From a bacterium (lineage in GTDB: Bacteria > Bacteroidota > Bacteroidia > Bacteroidales > UBA932): a stretch of DNA of 8,918 bases. Under the pieces are notes generated by a model, which saw nothing but the letters and a program-made list of their open reading frames with translations, searched no databases and was not told the DNA's origin. This document shows, piece after piece, positions 1-6,863 of the stretch (positions within the stretch are counted from its first letter, which is position 1; every line of letters begins with the position of its first letter). The DNA is taken from contig SFUD01000016.1 of NCBI GenBank assembly GCA_004561775.1, positions 1 to 8,918 of the forward strand, given 5' to 3'. A program made the position numbers and the translations under genes.

Positions 1-354
1 GCAATGGAGAAGGGCAAACCAATCTTTGGAATCTGTATGGGCAACCAGCTCCTCTCAAAGGCCGCCGGAGCAAAAATCTTCAAACTCAAATATGGACACA
101 GAAGCCACAACCAGCCGGTAAGGCTAATTGGCACAAACAGATGCTTCATAACCTCCCAAAACCACGGCTTTGCGGTAGACCATACCACACTGGGACCAGA
201 TTGGGAGCCGCTCTTTGAGAATATGAACGACGGCACAAATGAGGGAATAAGGCACAAAAGCAAACCATTTTTCTCCGCTCAGTTCCACCCCGAGGCCTCA
301 AGCGGTCCTACAGATACAGAGTTCTTGTTTGACGAATTTTTAAAATTGCTCTAA
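1..354 (+). CDS. carA: Carbamoyl phosphate synthase small (glutaminase) subunit, C-terminal part, 5' truncated by window
   Basis: This is the last 117 codons of CarA, the class I glutamine amidotransferase subunit that hydrolyses glutamine and passes ammonia to CarB. The reading frame is open from base 1, so the Met at base 4 is internal and the true start lies upstream. Numbering from that Met, the nucleophile is Cys11 in FGICMGNQLL, and the other triad residues are His95 and Glu97 in FHPEASSGPTD. Family landmarks YGHRSHNQPV (about 30-39) and TSQNHGFAVD (50-59) are present. The motif after the nucleophile reads GNQ where E. coli has GHQ; I recall this as usual in Bacteroidota. The C-terminus is complete and ends at the taa at 352-354. 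The carB start follows after 3 bases, so translation is probably coupled. The missing N-terminal domain cannot be judged. Identification is secure from triad, motifs and the carB neighbour. Confidence 0.96.
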   Translation, partial: AMEKGKPIFGICMGNQLLSKAAGAKIFKLKYGHRSHNQPVRLIGTNRCFITSQNHGFAVDHTTLGPDWEPLFENMNDGTNEGIRHKSKPFFSAQFHPEASSGPTDTEFLFDEFLKLL

Positions 355-357
355 CAG

Positions 358-3300
358 ATGGAAAATAAGATAAAGAAAGTATTGCTCCTTGGTTCCGGCG
401 CCCTGAAGATTGGTGAGGCCGGAGAGTTTGACTATTCCGGTTCGCAGGCACTGAAGGCAATGAAAGAGGAGGGCATAGAGACCATCCTCATAAACCCAAA
501 CATTGCAACCGTACAGACATCGGAGGGTGTTGCAGACAGAATCTACTTCCTCCCTGTTACAGCATATTTTGTAGAGAAGGTAATACGCAAAGAGAGACCT
601 CAGGGAATACTCCTTGCCTTTGGAGGCCAGACAGCGCTTAACTGCGGAGTAGAACTCTACAAGAAGGGAATCCTTAAGAAATACAACGTGGAGGTTCTGG
701 GAACACCCGTTCAGGCAATTATGGATACCGAAGACCGCGAACTCTTTGTTGAGAAACTGGACGAGATAAACGTACGCACAATAAAGAGCACCGCAGTAGA
801 GAATGTAGAGGATGCCGTAACGGCAGCCCAGGAGCTTGGCTATCCGGTAATCATAAGAGCCGCATACGCGCTGGGAGGACTGGGCAGCGGTTTCTGCAAC
901 AACGAGGAGGAGCTGCGCAAACTGGCAAGCAAAGCCTTCACCTTCTCTCCGCAGGTACTTGTGGAGAAATCTTTGAAGGGTTGGAAAGAGATAGAGTACG
1001 AGGTGGTAAGAGACCGTTACGACAACTGCATAACCGTCTGCAATATGGAGAACTTCGACCCTCTTGGAATCCACACCGGAGAGAGCATTGTGGTGGCCCC
1101 TTCGCAGACCCTTACCAACAAAGAGTACCACTGGCTTAGAGAGATCTCAATAAAGATTGTAAGACACATAGGCATAGTTGGAGAGTGCAACGTGCAGTAT
1201 GCATTCGACCCGGAGTCCGAAGACTACAGGGTAATTGAGGTAAATGCCAGACTAAGCCGTTCATCTGCGCTTGCATCCAAGGCAACCGGCTATCCGCTTG
1301 CCTTTGTAGCGGCAAAACTTGGCTTGGGCTACGGACTCTTTGAACTTAAGAACTCCGTAACCAGAACAACCCCAGCCTTCTTTGAGCCTGCGCTAGACTA
1401 CATAGTCTGCAAGATTCCGCGCTGGGACCTTGCCAAATTCCACGGCGTAAGCAGAGAGATTGGCAGCAGTATGAAGAGCGTTGGAGAGGTTATGGCAATA
1501 GGCAGAACCTTTGAAGAGGCAATCCAGAAGGGCCTGAGAATGATAGGTCAGGGCGCCCACGGCTTTGTGGCCAACAAAGATATTGTAGTGGATGACATAG
1601 AGCGCGCCCTAAGAGAGCCTACAGACAAACGAATATTCATAATAGCCAAAGCCTTTGAGGCAGGTTACACAATAGACCAGATTCACGAGCTTACCAAGAT
1701 AGACAAGTGGTTCCTAAACAAGCTCTACAACATACACATTACCGGAAGCAGACTTGCAGAGGCAAATAGCGTGGAGCAGTTGGATTTGGAGCTTCTAAAG
1801 AGAGCAAAGAGAGAGGGCTTCTCCGATTTCCAGATTGGAAAGATAATCTACAAAGAGAAGCTGGATACAGAGGCCGCAATGGATATAATCCGGGCAAAGA
1901 GAAAGGCAAATGGGATTGTACCTGTTGTAAAACAGATAGACACCCTTGCCGCAGAGTTCCCGGCAAAGACCAACTACCTCTACCTCACCTACAACGGCAC
2001 CCATAACGACATAGACTACGGCACCGCCAACACAGGCGTAGGCAGCGCCAAGGCTTGCGCAGAGGGAGAGCAATCCATAATTGTGCTTGGTTCGGGCGCC
2101 TACAGAATAGGCAGCTCCGTAGAGTTTGACTGGTGCTCCGTAAATGCCCTCAAGACCATACAGAAGAGCGGCTGGAGGGGTGTAATGATAAACTACAACC
2201 CGGAGACCGTCTCCACAGACTACGATATGTGCGACCGCCTCTACTTCGACGAGCTTACATTTGAGCGCGTTATGGATATCTACGAGTTGGAGAGACCGCA
2301 CGGAATGATAGTCTCTGTAGGAGGACAGATACCTAACAACTTGGCAATGAGGCTAGACGCCTCCGGAGTAAACCTTCTTGGCACCTCCGCAAAATCCATA
2401 GACAATGCAGAGGACAGAAACAAATTCTCCTCTATTGTAGACAAACTCTCCATAGACCAGCCAAGATGGAAAGAGCTTACAACTATGGCAGACATCTACA
2501 AATTTGTGGAGGATGTAGGCTTCCCTGTGCTGGTGCGCCCATCCTACGTGCTCTCCGGCGCAGCAATGAACGTCTGCTCCAATACCAACGAGCTGGAGCA
2601 GTTCCTCAAACTTGCGGCAAATGTCTCCAAGAAGCACCCTGTAGTGGTAAGCGAGTTTATTCAGGATGCAAAAGAGATTGAGTTTGACGCAGTTGCAAAC
2701 AAGGGAGAGGTAATTGCCTATGCCATATCGGAGCACATAGAGTTTGCAGGAGTACATTCGGGAGACGCAACAATACAGTTCCCTCCGCAGAAGCTCTACA
2801 TAGAGACAGCCCGCAGAATAAAGAGGGTGGCACGCAAAATTGCAAAGGCGCTGGAGATATCGGGACCATTTAACATCCAATTCCTTGCAAAGGAGAATGA
2901 GGTTAAGGTAATAGAGTGCAACCTGCGCGCATCCAGAAGCTTCCCATTTGTATCTAAAGTACTAAAGCTCAACCTAATAGAGTTAGCCACAAAGGTTATG
3001 ATAGGAGAGAACCCGCCTGCGCCAAACAAGAGCGCATTTGACCTTGACTATGTTGGCATAAAGGCCTCTCAATTCTCCTTCTCCCGATTGCAGAAGGCAG
3101 ACCCTGTGCTGGGAGTGGATATGGCCTCCACCGGAGAGGTTGGCTGCATAGGCGAAGATACCAACGAGGCAGTGCTGCTTGGACTCCTCTCTGTAGGACA
3201 GCGTATTCCAAAGAAGAACATCCTGATCTCCTCGGGAGATGCAAAGCAAAAGTCCAGCCTGCTGCCGGCCTGCAAACTGCTGGCAGAGCACGGATATAAT

Positions 3301-3618
3301 CTCTATGCCACCGGAGGTTCTTATAAATACCTTATAGACAACAATGTACCGGCAACAAGAGTCTATTGGCCAAGCGAGGCGGAGAATGAGCCTAAGGCTG
3401 TAGAGATGCTCCAGAAGGGAGAGATAGACCTTGTGGTAAACATTCCTAAAAACCTTACTCAGGGCGAGTTGGACAATGGCTACAAAGTTCGCCGCGCCGC
3501 AGTAGATTTCAACATTCCTCTTATAACCAATGCCAGACTGGCAACCTCATTCATAATAGCCTTCTGCAAGAAGCCGCTGGACGAGATTGAGATAAAGGCT
3601 TGGGACGAGTTTAAATAA
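358..3618 (+). CDS. carB: Carbamoyl phosphate synthase large subunit (CAD/eukaryote-like type)
   Basis: CarB makes carbamoyl phosphate from bicarbonate, two ATP and the ammonia delivered by CarA, feeding pyrimidine and arginine synthesis in the cytoplasm. At 1086 aa it is full length (E. coli 1073). The order is: N-terminal synthetase half (about 1-400; LGSGALKIGEAGEFDYSGSQ at 11-30, ATP-grasp about 125-335 with RAAYALGGLGSG at 167-178 and EVNARLSRSSALASKATGYP at 294-313), oligomerisation region (about 420-545), second half (about 572-935; VLGSGAYRIGSSVEFDWC at 576-593, RPSYVLSGAAMNV at 727-739, ECNLRASRSFPFVSK at 853-867), and an MGS-like regulatory domain (about 950-1086; YATGGS at 983-988, PLITNARLA near the end). 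Many motifs match animal CAD/CPS1 more closely than E. coli CarB. The linker at about 546-573 is longer than I remember in relatives. The start at 358 was chosen because it lies 3 bases after the carA stop and leads straight into the first motif. Confidence 0.97.
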   Translation: MENKIKKVLLLGSGALKIGEAGEFDYSGSQALKAMKEEGIETILINPNIATVQTSEGVADRIYFLPVTAYFVEKVIRKERPQGILLAFGGQTALNCGVELYKKGILKKYNVEVLGTPVQAIMDTEDRELFVEKLDEINVRTIKSTAVENVEDAVTAAQELGYPVIIRAAYALGGLGSGFCNNEEELRKLASKAFTFSPQVLVEKSLKGWKEIEYEVVRDRYDNCITVCNMENFDPLGIHTGESIVVAPSQTLTNKEYHWLREISIKIVRHIGIVGECNVQYAFDPESEDYRVIEVNARLSRSSALASKATGYPLAFVAAKLGLGYGLFELKNSVTRTTPAFFEPALDYIVCKIPRWDLAKFHGVSREIGSSMKSVGEVMAIGRTFEEAIQKGLRMIGQGAHGFVANKDIVVDDIERALREPTDKRIFIIAKAFEAGYTIDQIHELTKIDKWFLNKLYNIHITGSRLAEANSVEQLDLELLKRAKREGFSDFQIGKIIYKEKLDTEAAMDIIRAKRKANGIVPVVKQIDTLAAEFPAKTNYLYLTYNGTHNDIDYGTANTGVGSAKACAEGEQSIIVLGSGAYRIGSSVEFDWCSVNALKTIQKSGWRGVMINYNPETVSTDYDMCDRLYFDELTFERVMDIYELERPHGMIVSVGGQIPNNLAMRLDASGVNLLGTSAKSIDNAEDRNKFSSIVDKLSIDQPRWKELTTMADIYKFVEDVGFPVLVRPSYVLSGAAMNVCSNTNELEQFLKLAANVSKKHPVVVSEFIQDAKEIEFDAVANKGEVIAYAISEHIEFAGVHSGDATIQFPPQKLYIETARRIKRVARKIAKALEISGPFNIQFLAKENEVKVIECNLRASRSFPFVSKVLKLNLIELATKVMIGENPPAPNKSAFDLDYVGIKASQFSFSRLQKADPVLGVDMASTGEVGCIGEDTNEAVLLGLLSVGQRIPKKNILISSGDAKQKSSLLPACKLLAEHGYNLYATGGSYKYLIDNNVPATRVYWPSEAENEPKAVEMLQKGEIDLVVNIPKNLTQGELDNGYKVRRAAVDFNIPLITNARLATSFIIAFCKKPLDEIEIKAWDEFK

Positions 3619-3638
3619 CAAACCAAAAAATCAATAAT

Positions 3639-4922
3639 ATGAAGATTGATTCAACCCCTTACAAGCTCCTGAATATTGCCACAGGCAGAGTATTTGAGGA
3701 TAGCGGATGGATGATGGCAGACCCTCAGTCACCAACACCCTCGCTAATAAGAGCAGAATACGGCAAAAAAGAGATACAGATTAAAGAGGATTCATACGGA
3801 ATCTACAAGTTTGCAGACTGGCTCCCAATCCACAAGATGCTGAAGGGATCCTATGCTCCTGCAACATACAAGAGCCAGGCACTTGCGGCACATCTGGGAC
3901 TGGAGAACCTTTTTATAACCTTTAACGGCTGGTGGCCGGAGAGGGGCATAGAGATGCAGACCTGCTCCTTTAAAGAGACAGAGGCATTCTCCGTATGCGC
4001 AAGGCTCAACTTTAAAGATAAAATACTTGTAGTATCATCTGCGGGCAACACAGCGCGCGCCTTTGCAAGAGTCTGCTCGGAGAACAACATACCTATAGTA
4101 ATAACCATTCCGGAGGAGAATATCTTTGCAATGTGGTTTGCAGAGGAGCTCAACCCTTGCGTAAAGGTAATATGCACCCCTAAGGGCACAGACTACTTTG
4201 ATGCAATACAACTTGGCGACAAGCTCTGCCAGGACTCCTCATTCATAGCTGAGGGCGGCGCAAAGAATGTTGCCAGAAGAGATGGAATGGGCACCACAGT
4301 GCTCTCTGCCGCCGCATTTATAGGCAAGATTCCCGATGCATATTTCCAGGCAGTGGGCAGCGGAACCGGCACAATTGCAGCATACGAAGCAAACCTCAGA
4401 CTGCTTGCAGACGGCCGCTTTGGCAAAACAACAATGAGGCTCATCCCATCCCAGAACGAGCCATTTACCCCAATGTACGACGCATATATGGCAGACAGCA
4501 GGGCGCTCCTTCCAATGGACGAAGATTTGGCCCGCACCCGCGCGCTTCAGATAGGCGCTCCTGTTCTCTCCAACAGAAAACCGCCATACTCCGTAACAGG
4601 CGGTCTGTACGATGCGCTAAAGGCATCGGGAGGCACAATGAAAAAGGTAACCAACACAGAGCTCAGAGAGGCTTGCCAACTCTTTGAAAAGCTAGAGGGC
4701 ATAGATATCTACTCCGCTGCAGGAGTGGCAGTTAAGAGCCTGGAGAAGGCTGTTGCTAAGGGCACCGTAAAGCCACAGGAGACCATAATGCTAAACATAA
4801 CCGGAGGCGGAGAGAAGAGGTTCAAATCCACACACAAAATATATCAGAAGCAGCCGGATCTCATCTTCCCTATAGATGCAACCCCGGAGGAGATAGCAAG
4901 CAAAGTAAAGGCGCTCTTCTAA
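3639..4922 (+). CDS. Cysteate synthase (threonine synthase paralogue, PLP-dependent), likely for sulfonolipid synthesis
   Basis: This is a 427-aa fold-type II PLP enzyme. It resembles threonine synthase but carries the hallmark motifs of cysteate synthase: FNGWWPERG (95-103), TCSFKETEAF (108-117) with Lys112 as the expected PLP Schiff-base lysine, SAGNTARAFA (134-143), EGGAKNVARRDGMGT (205-219), FQAVGSGTG (236-244) holding the PLP phosphate, DGRFG (258-262), NRKPPYSVTGGLYDAL (312-327) and LNITGGGEKR (385-394). The characterised Methanosarcina enzyme converts O-phospho-L-serine and sulfite to L-cysteate and phosphate in coenzyme M synthesis. In Bacteroidota, cysteate is condensed with a fatty acyl group to give capnine-type sulfonolipids, where the enzyme has been called CapA; that role here is inference, as no acyltransferase gene is in view. 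The N-terminus lacks the Cys-x-x-Cys pair I recall in the archaeal protein. It starts 20 bases after carB, with no Shine-Dalgarno and no terminator between, so it may share the carAB transcript. Automatic annotation as thrC is the main alternative. Confidence 0.86.
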   Translation: MKIDSTPYKLLNIATGRVFEDSGWMMADPQSPTPSLIRAEYGKKEIQIKEDSYGIYKFADWLPIHKMLKGSYAPATYKSQALAAHLGLENLFITFNGWWPERGIEMQTCSFKETEAFSVCARLNFKDKILVVSSAGNTARAFARVCSENNIPIVITIPEENIFAMWFAEELNPCVKVICTPKGTDYFDAIQLGDKLCQDSSFIAEGGAKNVARRDGMGTTVLSAAAFIGKIPDAYFQAVGSGTGTIAAYEANLRLLADGRFGKTTMRLIPSQNEPFTPMYDAYMADSRALLPMDEDLARTRALQIGAPVLSNRKPPYSVTGGLYDALKASGGTMKKVTNTELREACQLFEKLEGIDIYSAAGVAVKSLEKAVAKGTVKPQETIMLNITGGGEKRFKSTHKIYQKQPDLIFPIDATPEEIASKVKALF

Positions 4923-4941
4923 AAGCGAATCTTTTTGAAGA
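4915..4941 (+). terminator. Imperfect hairpin over the cysteate synthase stop codon (possible weak terminator or 3'-end stabiliser)
   Basis: Bases 4915-4925 (tcttctaaaag) can pair with 4931-4941 (cttttttgaaga without one t: ctttttgaaga) around the loop cgaat at 4926-4930. This gives 11 positions with a single T-T mismatch at 4920/4936. The stem is AT-rich and no T tract follows the 3' arm, so it is not a classical intrinsic terminator. Its position at the end of the gene, just upstream of a candidate promoter, is what suggests a 3'-end role. Confidence 0.35.
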
Positions 4942-4968
4942 AGAGTACATATTATTGGCAAATTTCAT

Positions 4969-4976
4969 TATATTTG
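4969..4976 (+). promoter_or_regulatory. Candidate Bacteroidota -7 promoter box for the cyd operon
   Basis: The sequence tatatttg fits TAnnTTTG, the -7 element of the main sigma factor of Bacteroidota. It lies in the only sizeable intergenic gap, 19 bases before the first gene of the cyd cluster, which would give a very short leader. No convincing TTTG -33 element is found at the usual distance of about 19-21 bases; ttttttg-like bases at 4932-4937 are too far upstream and attg at 4954-4957 is too close. The call therefore rests on the -7 match and the location. Confidence 0.42.
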
Positions 4977-4981
4977 TAAGC

Positions 4982-4989
4982 GGGAGAGA
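4982..4989 (+). promoter_or_regulatory. Purine-rich ribosome binding site before the DUF4492 gene
   Basis: The run gggagaga, part of a longer purine stretch, ends 6 bases before the atg at 4996. It is the only start in the window with a recognisable Shine-Dalgarno-like sequence; the others have A/T-rich leaders. This supports both the choice of start and the idea that 4996 is the first gene of a new transcript. Confidence 0.5.
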
Positions 4990-4995
4990 GAGTTA

Positions 4996-5211
4996 ATGGG
5001 ATTATTGCGCAAAATATGGGACTTCTACTACACCGGATTCAAGAGCATGACGGTTGGAAAGAAGTTGTGGGCGATAATCATCATTAAAGTCATCATCATC
5101 TTTTGCGTACTTAAACTCTTCTTTTTTAAAGCAGACTTTAAGGGAAAGAGTCCTCAGGAGCGCTCCAATATTGTAATAGAGAGACTTACGGGAGAAGAGA
5201 ATACTCATTAA
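4996..5211 (+). CDS. DUF4492 family small membrane protein, cytochrome bd-associated
   Basis: This 71-aa protein has a short basic/aromatic N-terminus (WDFYYTGFKSMTVGKKLW, 8-25), one predicted membrane helix at about 24-44 (IIIIKVIIIFCVLKLFFF, containing one Lys at 31), and a charged soluble tail with SPQERSNIVIERL. The YYxGFxxMTxGKKLW pattern is what I recall for DUF4492, a family found directly upstream of cydA in Bacteroidota and some Campylobacterota. Its biochemical role is not established to my knowledge. The constant linkage to cydAB suggests an accessory subunit or assembly factor of the oxidase, comparable in position to small bd subunits such as CydX, though it is not homologous by eye. 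It is preceded by a -7 box and a ribosome site and lies 11 bases before cydA, so it appears to lead the cyd operon. Coding status is well supported by family pattern and context. Confidence 0.88.
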   Translation: MGLLRKIWDFYYTGFKSMTVGKKLWAIIIIKVIIIFCVLKLFFFKADFKGKSPQERSNIVIERLTGEENTH

Positions 5212-5222
5212 AACCTAAATAT

Positions 5223-6842
5223 ATGTTTTACAGTTCACTCACAGATGCCTCCAGACTGCAATTTGCAGTAACTGCAATGTACCACTGGCTCTTTGTACCG
5301 CTTACACTAGGCCTTGGTTTCATTGTAGCCTTTATGGAGACCAGGTACTATCTGCTCTGCAAAAAGGCGGCGAAAAACCCGGCAGATTCATTAAGCATAC
5401 AGAACAATGCAGACTTTTGGCTAAAGACAACCAAGTTCTGGAGCACCATCTTTGCAATAAACTTTGCAATTGGTGTAGCAACAGGAATAATTCTGGAATT
5501 TGAGTTTGGAACAAACTGGAGCAACTACTCTTGGTTTGTGGGCGACATCTTTGGCGCGCCGCTGGCAATAGAGGGTGTAATAGCCTTCTTTATGGAGAGC
5601 ACCTTCTTTGCAGTAATGTACTTTGGATGGAATAAAGTAAGCAAGAAATTCCACCTTGCATCCACCTGGCTTACAGCAATAGGCGCAAATATCTCCGCAA
5701 TCTGGATTCTTGTGGCAAACTCCTGGATGCAGCACCCTGTAGGAATGCATTTTAATCCCGATACAGCAAGAAACGAGATGGTAGACTTTGCCGCAGTAGT
5801 CTTCTCCCCTACCGCAATAAGCAAGATATCGCACACAATATCAAGCTCCTTTATGCTTGCCGCTGTTGTGGTAATTGCAATAAGCTGCTGGTACCTCCTT
5901 AAGGGCAGGGAGATGGAGTTTGCAAAAAAGAGCATCAAGCTCTCTGCAATCTTTGGACTCTGCTCCGCACTCTTTATGGCCTGGTCGGGAGACAACTCGG
6001 CCTACAACGTAGCCAAGACCCAGCCAATGAAGCTGGCCGCAATGGAGGGACTCTACAACGGAGAGAAAGATGCCGCCATCTCCATATTCGGCATACTCAA
6101 ACCGGGTTACGAGCAGGGAAGCGATGAGAATCCATTCTACTTTAACATAAAGGTTCCAAAGATTCTGGGCTATATGGCAAACCGCAAAGCCGGCGCCTTT
6201 ACACCCGGAATTAACGACATAATAGAGGGAGGATACCAATTTGAAGATATAGATGGCAACGAATACACCGCCAAATCCTTTAAAGATAGGCAGTTAAACG
6301 GCAAAGTTGCAATCAAATCGCTAGAACTCTATCACTTTGCAAAACAGCAGGGAGATACCTCCAAGCTTGCAGAGCTGCGCAACATCCTGCAGGACAACTT
6401 CAAAGACTTTGGCTACGGCTATCTGAAGACCCCTAAGGAGAGCATTCCAAATGTACCACTCTGCTACTACTCCTTCCGTGTAATGGTTGGTCTGGGATGC
6501 TACTTCATACTCTTCTTCATAGCCTCGCTGCTGCTGCTCAGGGCAGAGAAGAGGGGCGGAAAGCCACTGGAAAAGAGAAAATTCCTTCTGCGCATAGCCC
6601 TCTTGAGCCTGCCGCTAATCTACATCTGCTCACAGGCAGGATGGGTTGTTGCGGAGGTTGGACGCCAGCCTTGGACAATACAGGACCTTCTTCCAGTACA
6701 GGCATCAGTCTCCGGAATTAAGGCATCTAGCGTATATACAACAGTCATAATCTTCATTACACTCTTTACAGCGCTGCTAGCTGCAGAGATAAAGATTATG
6801 TGCACACAAATTAAAAAGGGACCTCACGTAAACGAGGAGTAG
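5223..6842 (+). CDS. cydA: Cytochrome bd ubiquinol/menaquinol oxidase subunit I
   Basis: CydA is the haem-bearing subunit of the cytochrome bd quinol oxidase in the inner membrane; it oxidises quinol and reduces oxygen to water. The 539-aa protein (E. coli 522) shows His21 in MYHW (E. coli His19), Glu117 and Glu125 in APLAIEGVIAFFMEST (Glu99 and Glu107), His204 in KISHT (haem b558 ligand His186), Met421 with Arg419 in SFRVMVGLG (Met393 and Arg391), and WVVAEVGRQPW at 474-484. The quinol-binding Q loop starts at SGDNSAYNVAKTQPMKLAAMEG, with Lys270 and Glu275 matching E. coli Lys252 and Glu257. The distance from Lys270 to Met421 (151 residues) resembles the long Q-loop E. coli type rather than the short type. 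Several hydrophobic helices flank the loop. No ligand is missing, so the enzyme should be active. It follows the DUF4492 gene by 11 bases and precedes cydB by 21. Confidence 0.98.
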   Translation: MFYSSLTDASRLQFAVTAMYHWLFVPLTLGLGFIVAFMETRYYLLCKKAAKNPADSLSIQNNADFWLKTTKFWSTIFAINFAIGVATGIILEFEFGTNWSNYSWFVGDIFGAPLAIEGVIAFFMESTFFAVMYFGWNKVSKKFHLASTWLTAIGANISAIWILVANSWMQHPVGMHFNPDTARNEMVDFAAVVFSPTAISKISHTISSSFMLAAVVVIAISCWYLLKGREMEFAKKSIKLSAIFGLCSALFMAWSGDNSAYNVAKTQPMKLAAMEGLYNGEKDAAISIFGILKPGYEQGSDENPFYFNIKVPKILGYMANRKAGAFTPGINDIIEGGYQFEDIDGNEYTAKSFKDRQLNGKVAIKSLELYHFAKQQGDTSKLAELRNILQDNFKDFGYGYLKTPKESIPNVPLCYYSFRVMVGLGCYFILFFIASLLLLRAEKRGGKPLEKRKFLLRIALLSLPLIYICSQAGWVVAEVGRQPWTIQDLLPVQASVSGIKASSVYTTVIIFITLFTALLAAEIKIMCTQIKKGPHVNEE

Positions 6843-6863
6843 TTAACTAATAATCTGAAAACT

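Noticed and set aside
4..354. A complete small amidotransferase starting at the atg at base 4
   Set aside because: The frame continues upstream to base 1, the sequence begins only just before the nucleophile motif, and an amidotransferase domain lacks its N-terminal strands here, so this is a truncated carA.
340..1131. 263-codon open frame on the - strand
   Set aside because: It lies wholly inside carA/carB, has a Cys/Tyr/Leu-rich composition typical of an antisense shadow, shows no family motif, and the + strand coding here is certain.
1795..2880. Several long - strand open frames (1795-2301, 2353-2880)
   Set aside because: They are antisense shadows of carB, with no recognisable domain or ribosome site.
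4193..4537. 114-codon - strand open frame
   Set aside because: It is the reverse of conserved cysteate synthase motifs; no independent coding signal.
3639..4922. Annotation as threonine synthase (thrC)
   Set aside because: The general PLP fold fits, but the WWPERG, TCSFKE and PPYSVTGGLYDAL motifs are those of cysteate synthase.
6839..6863. Palindrome agttaact between cydA and cydB as an operator
   Set aside because: Eight AT-rich bases are expected by chance, and the site sits inside an operon gap of 21 bases with no promoter.
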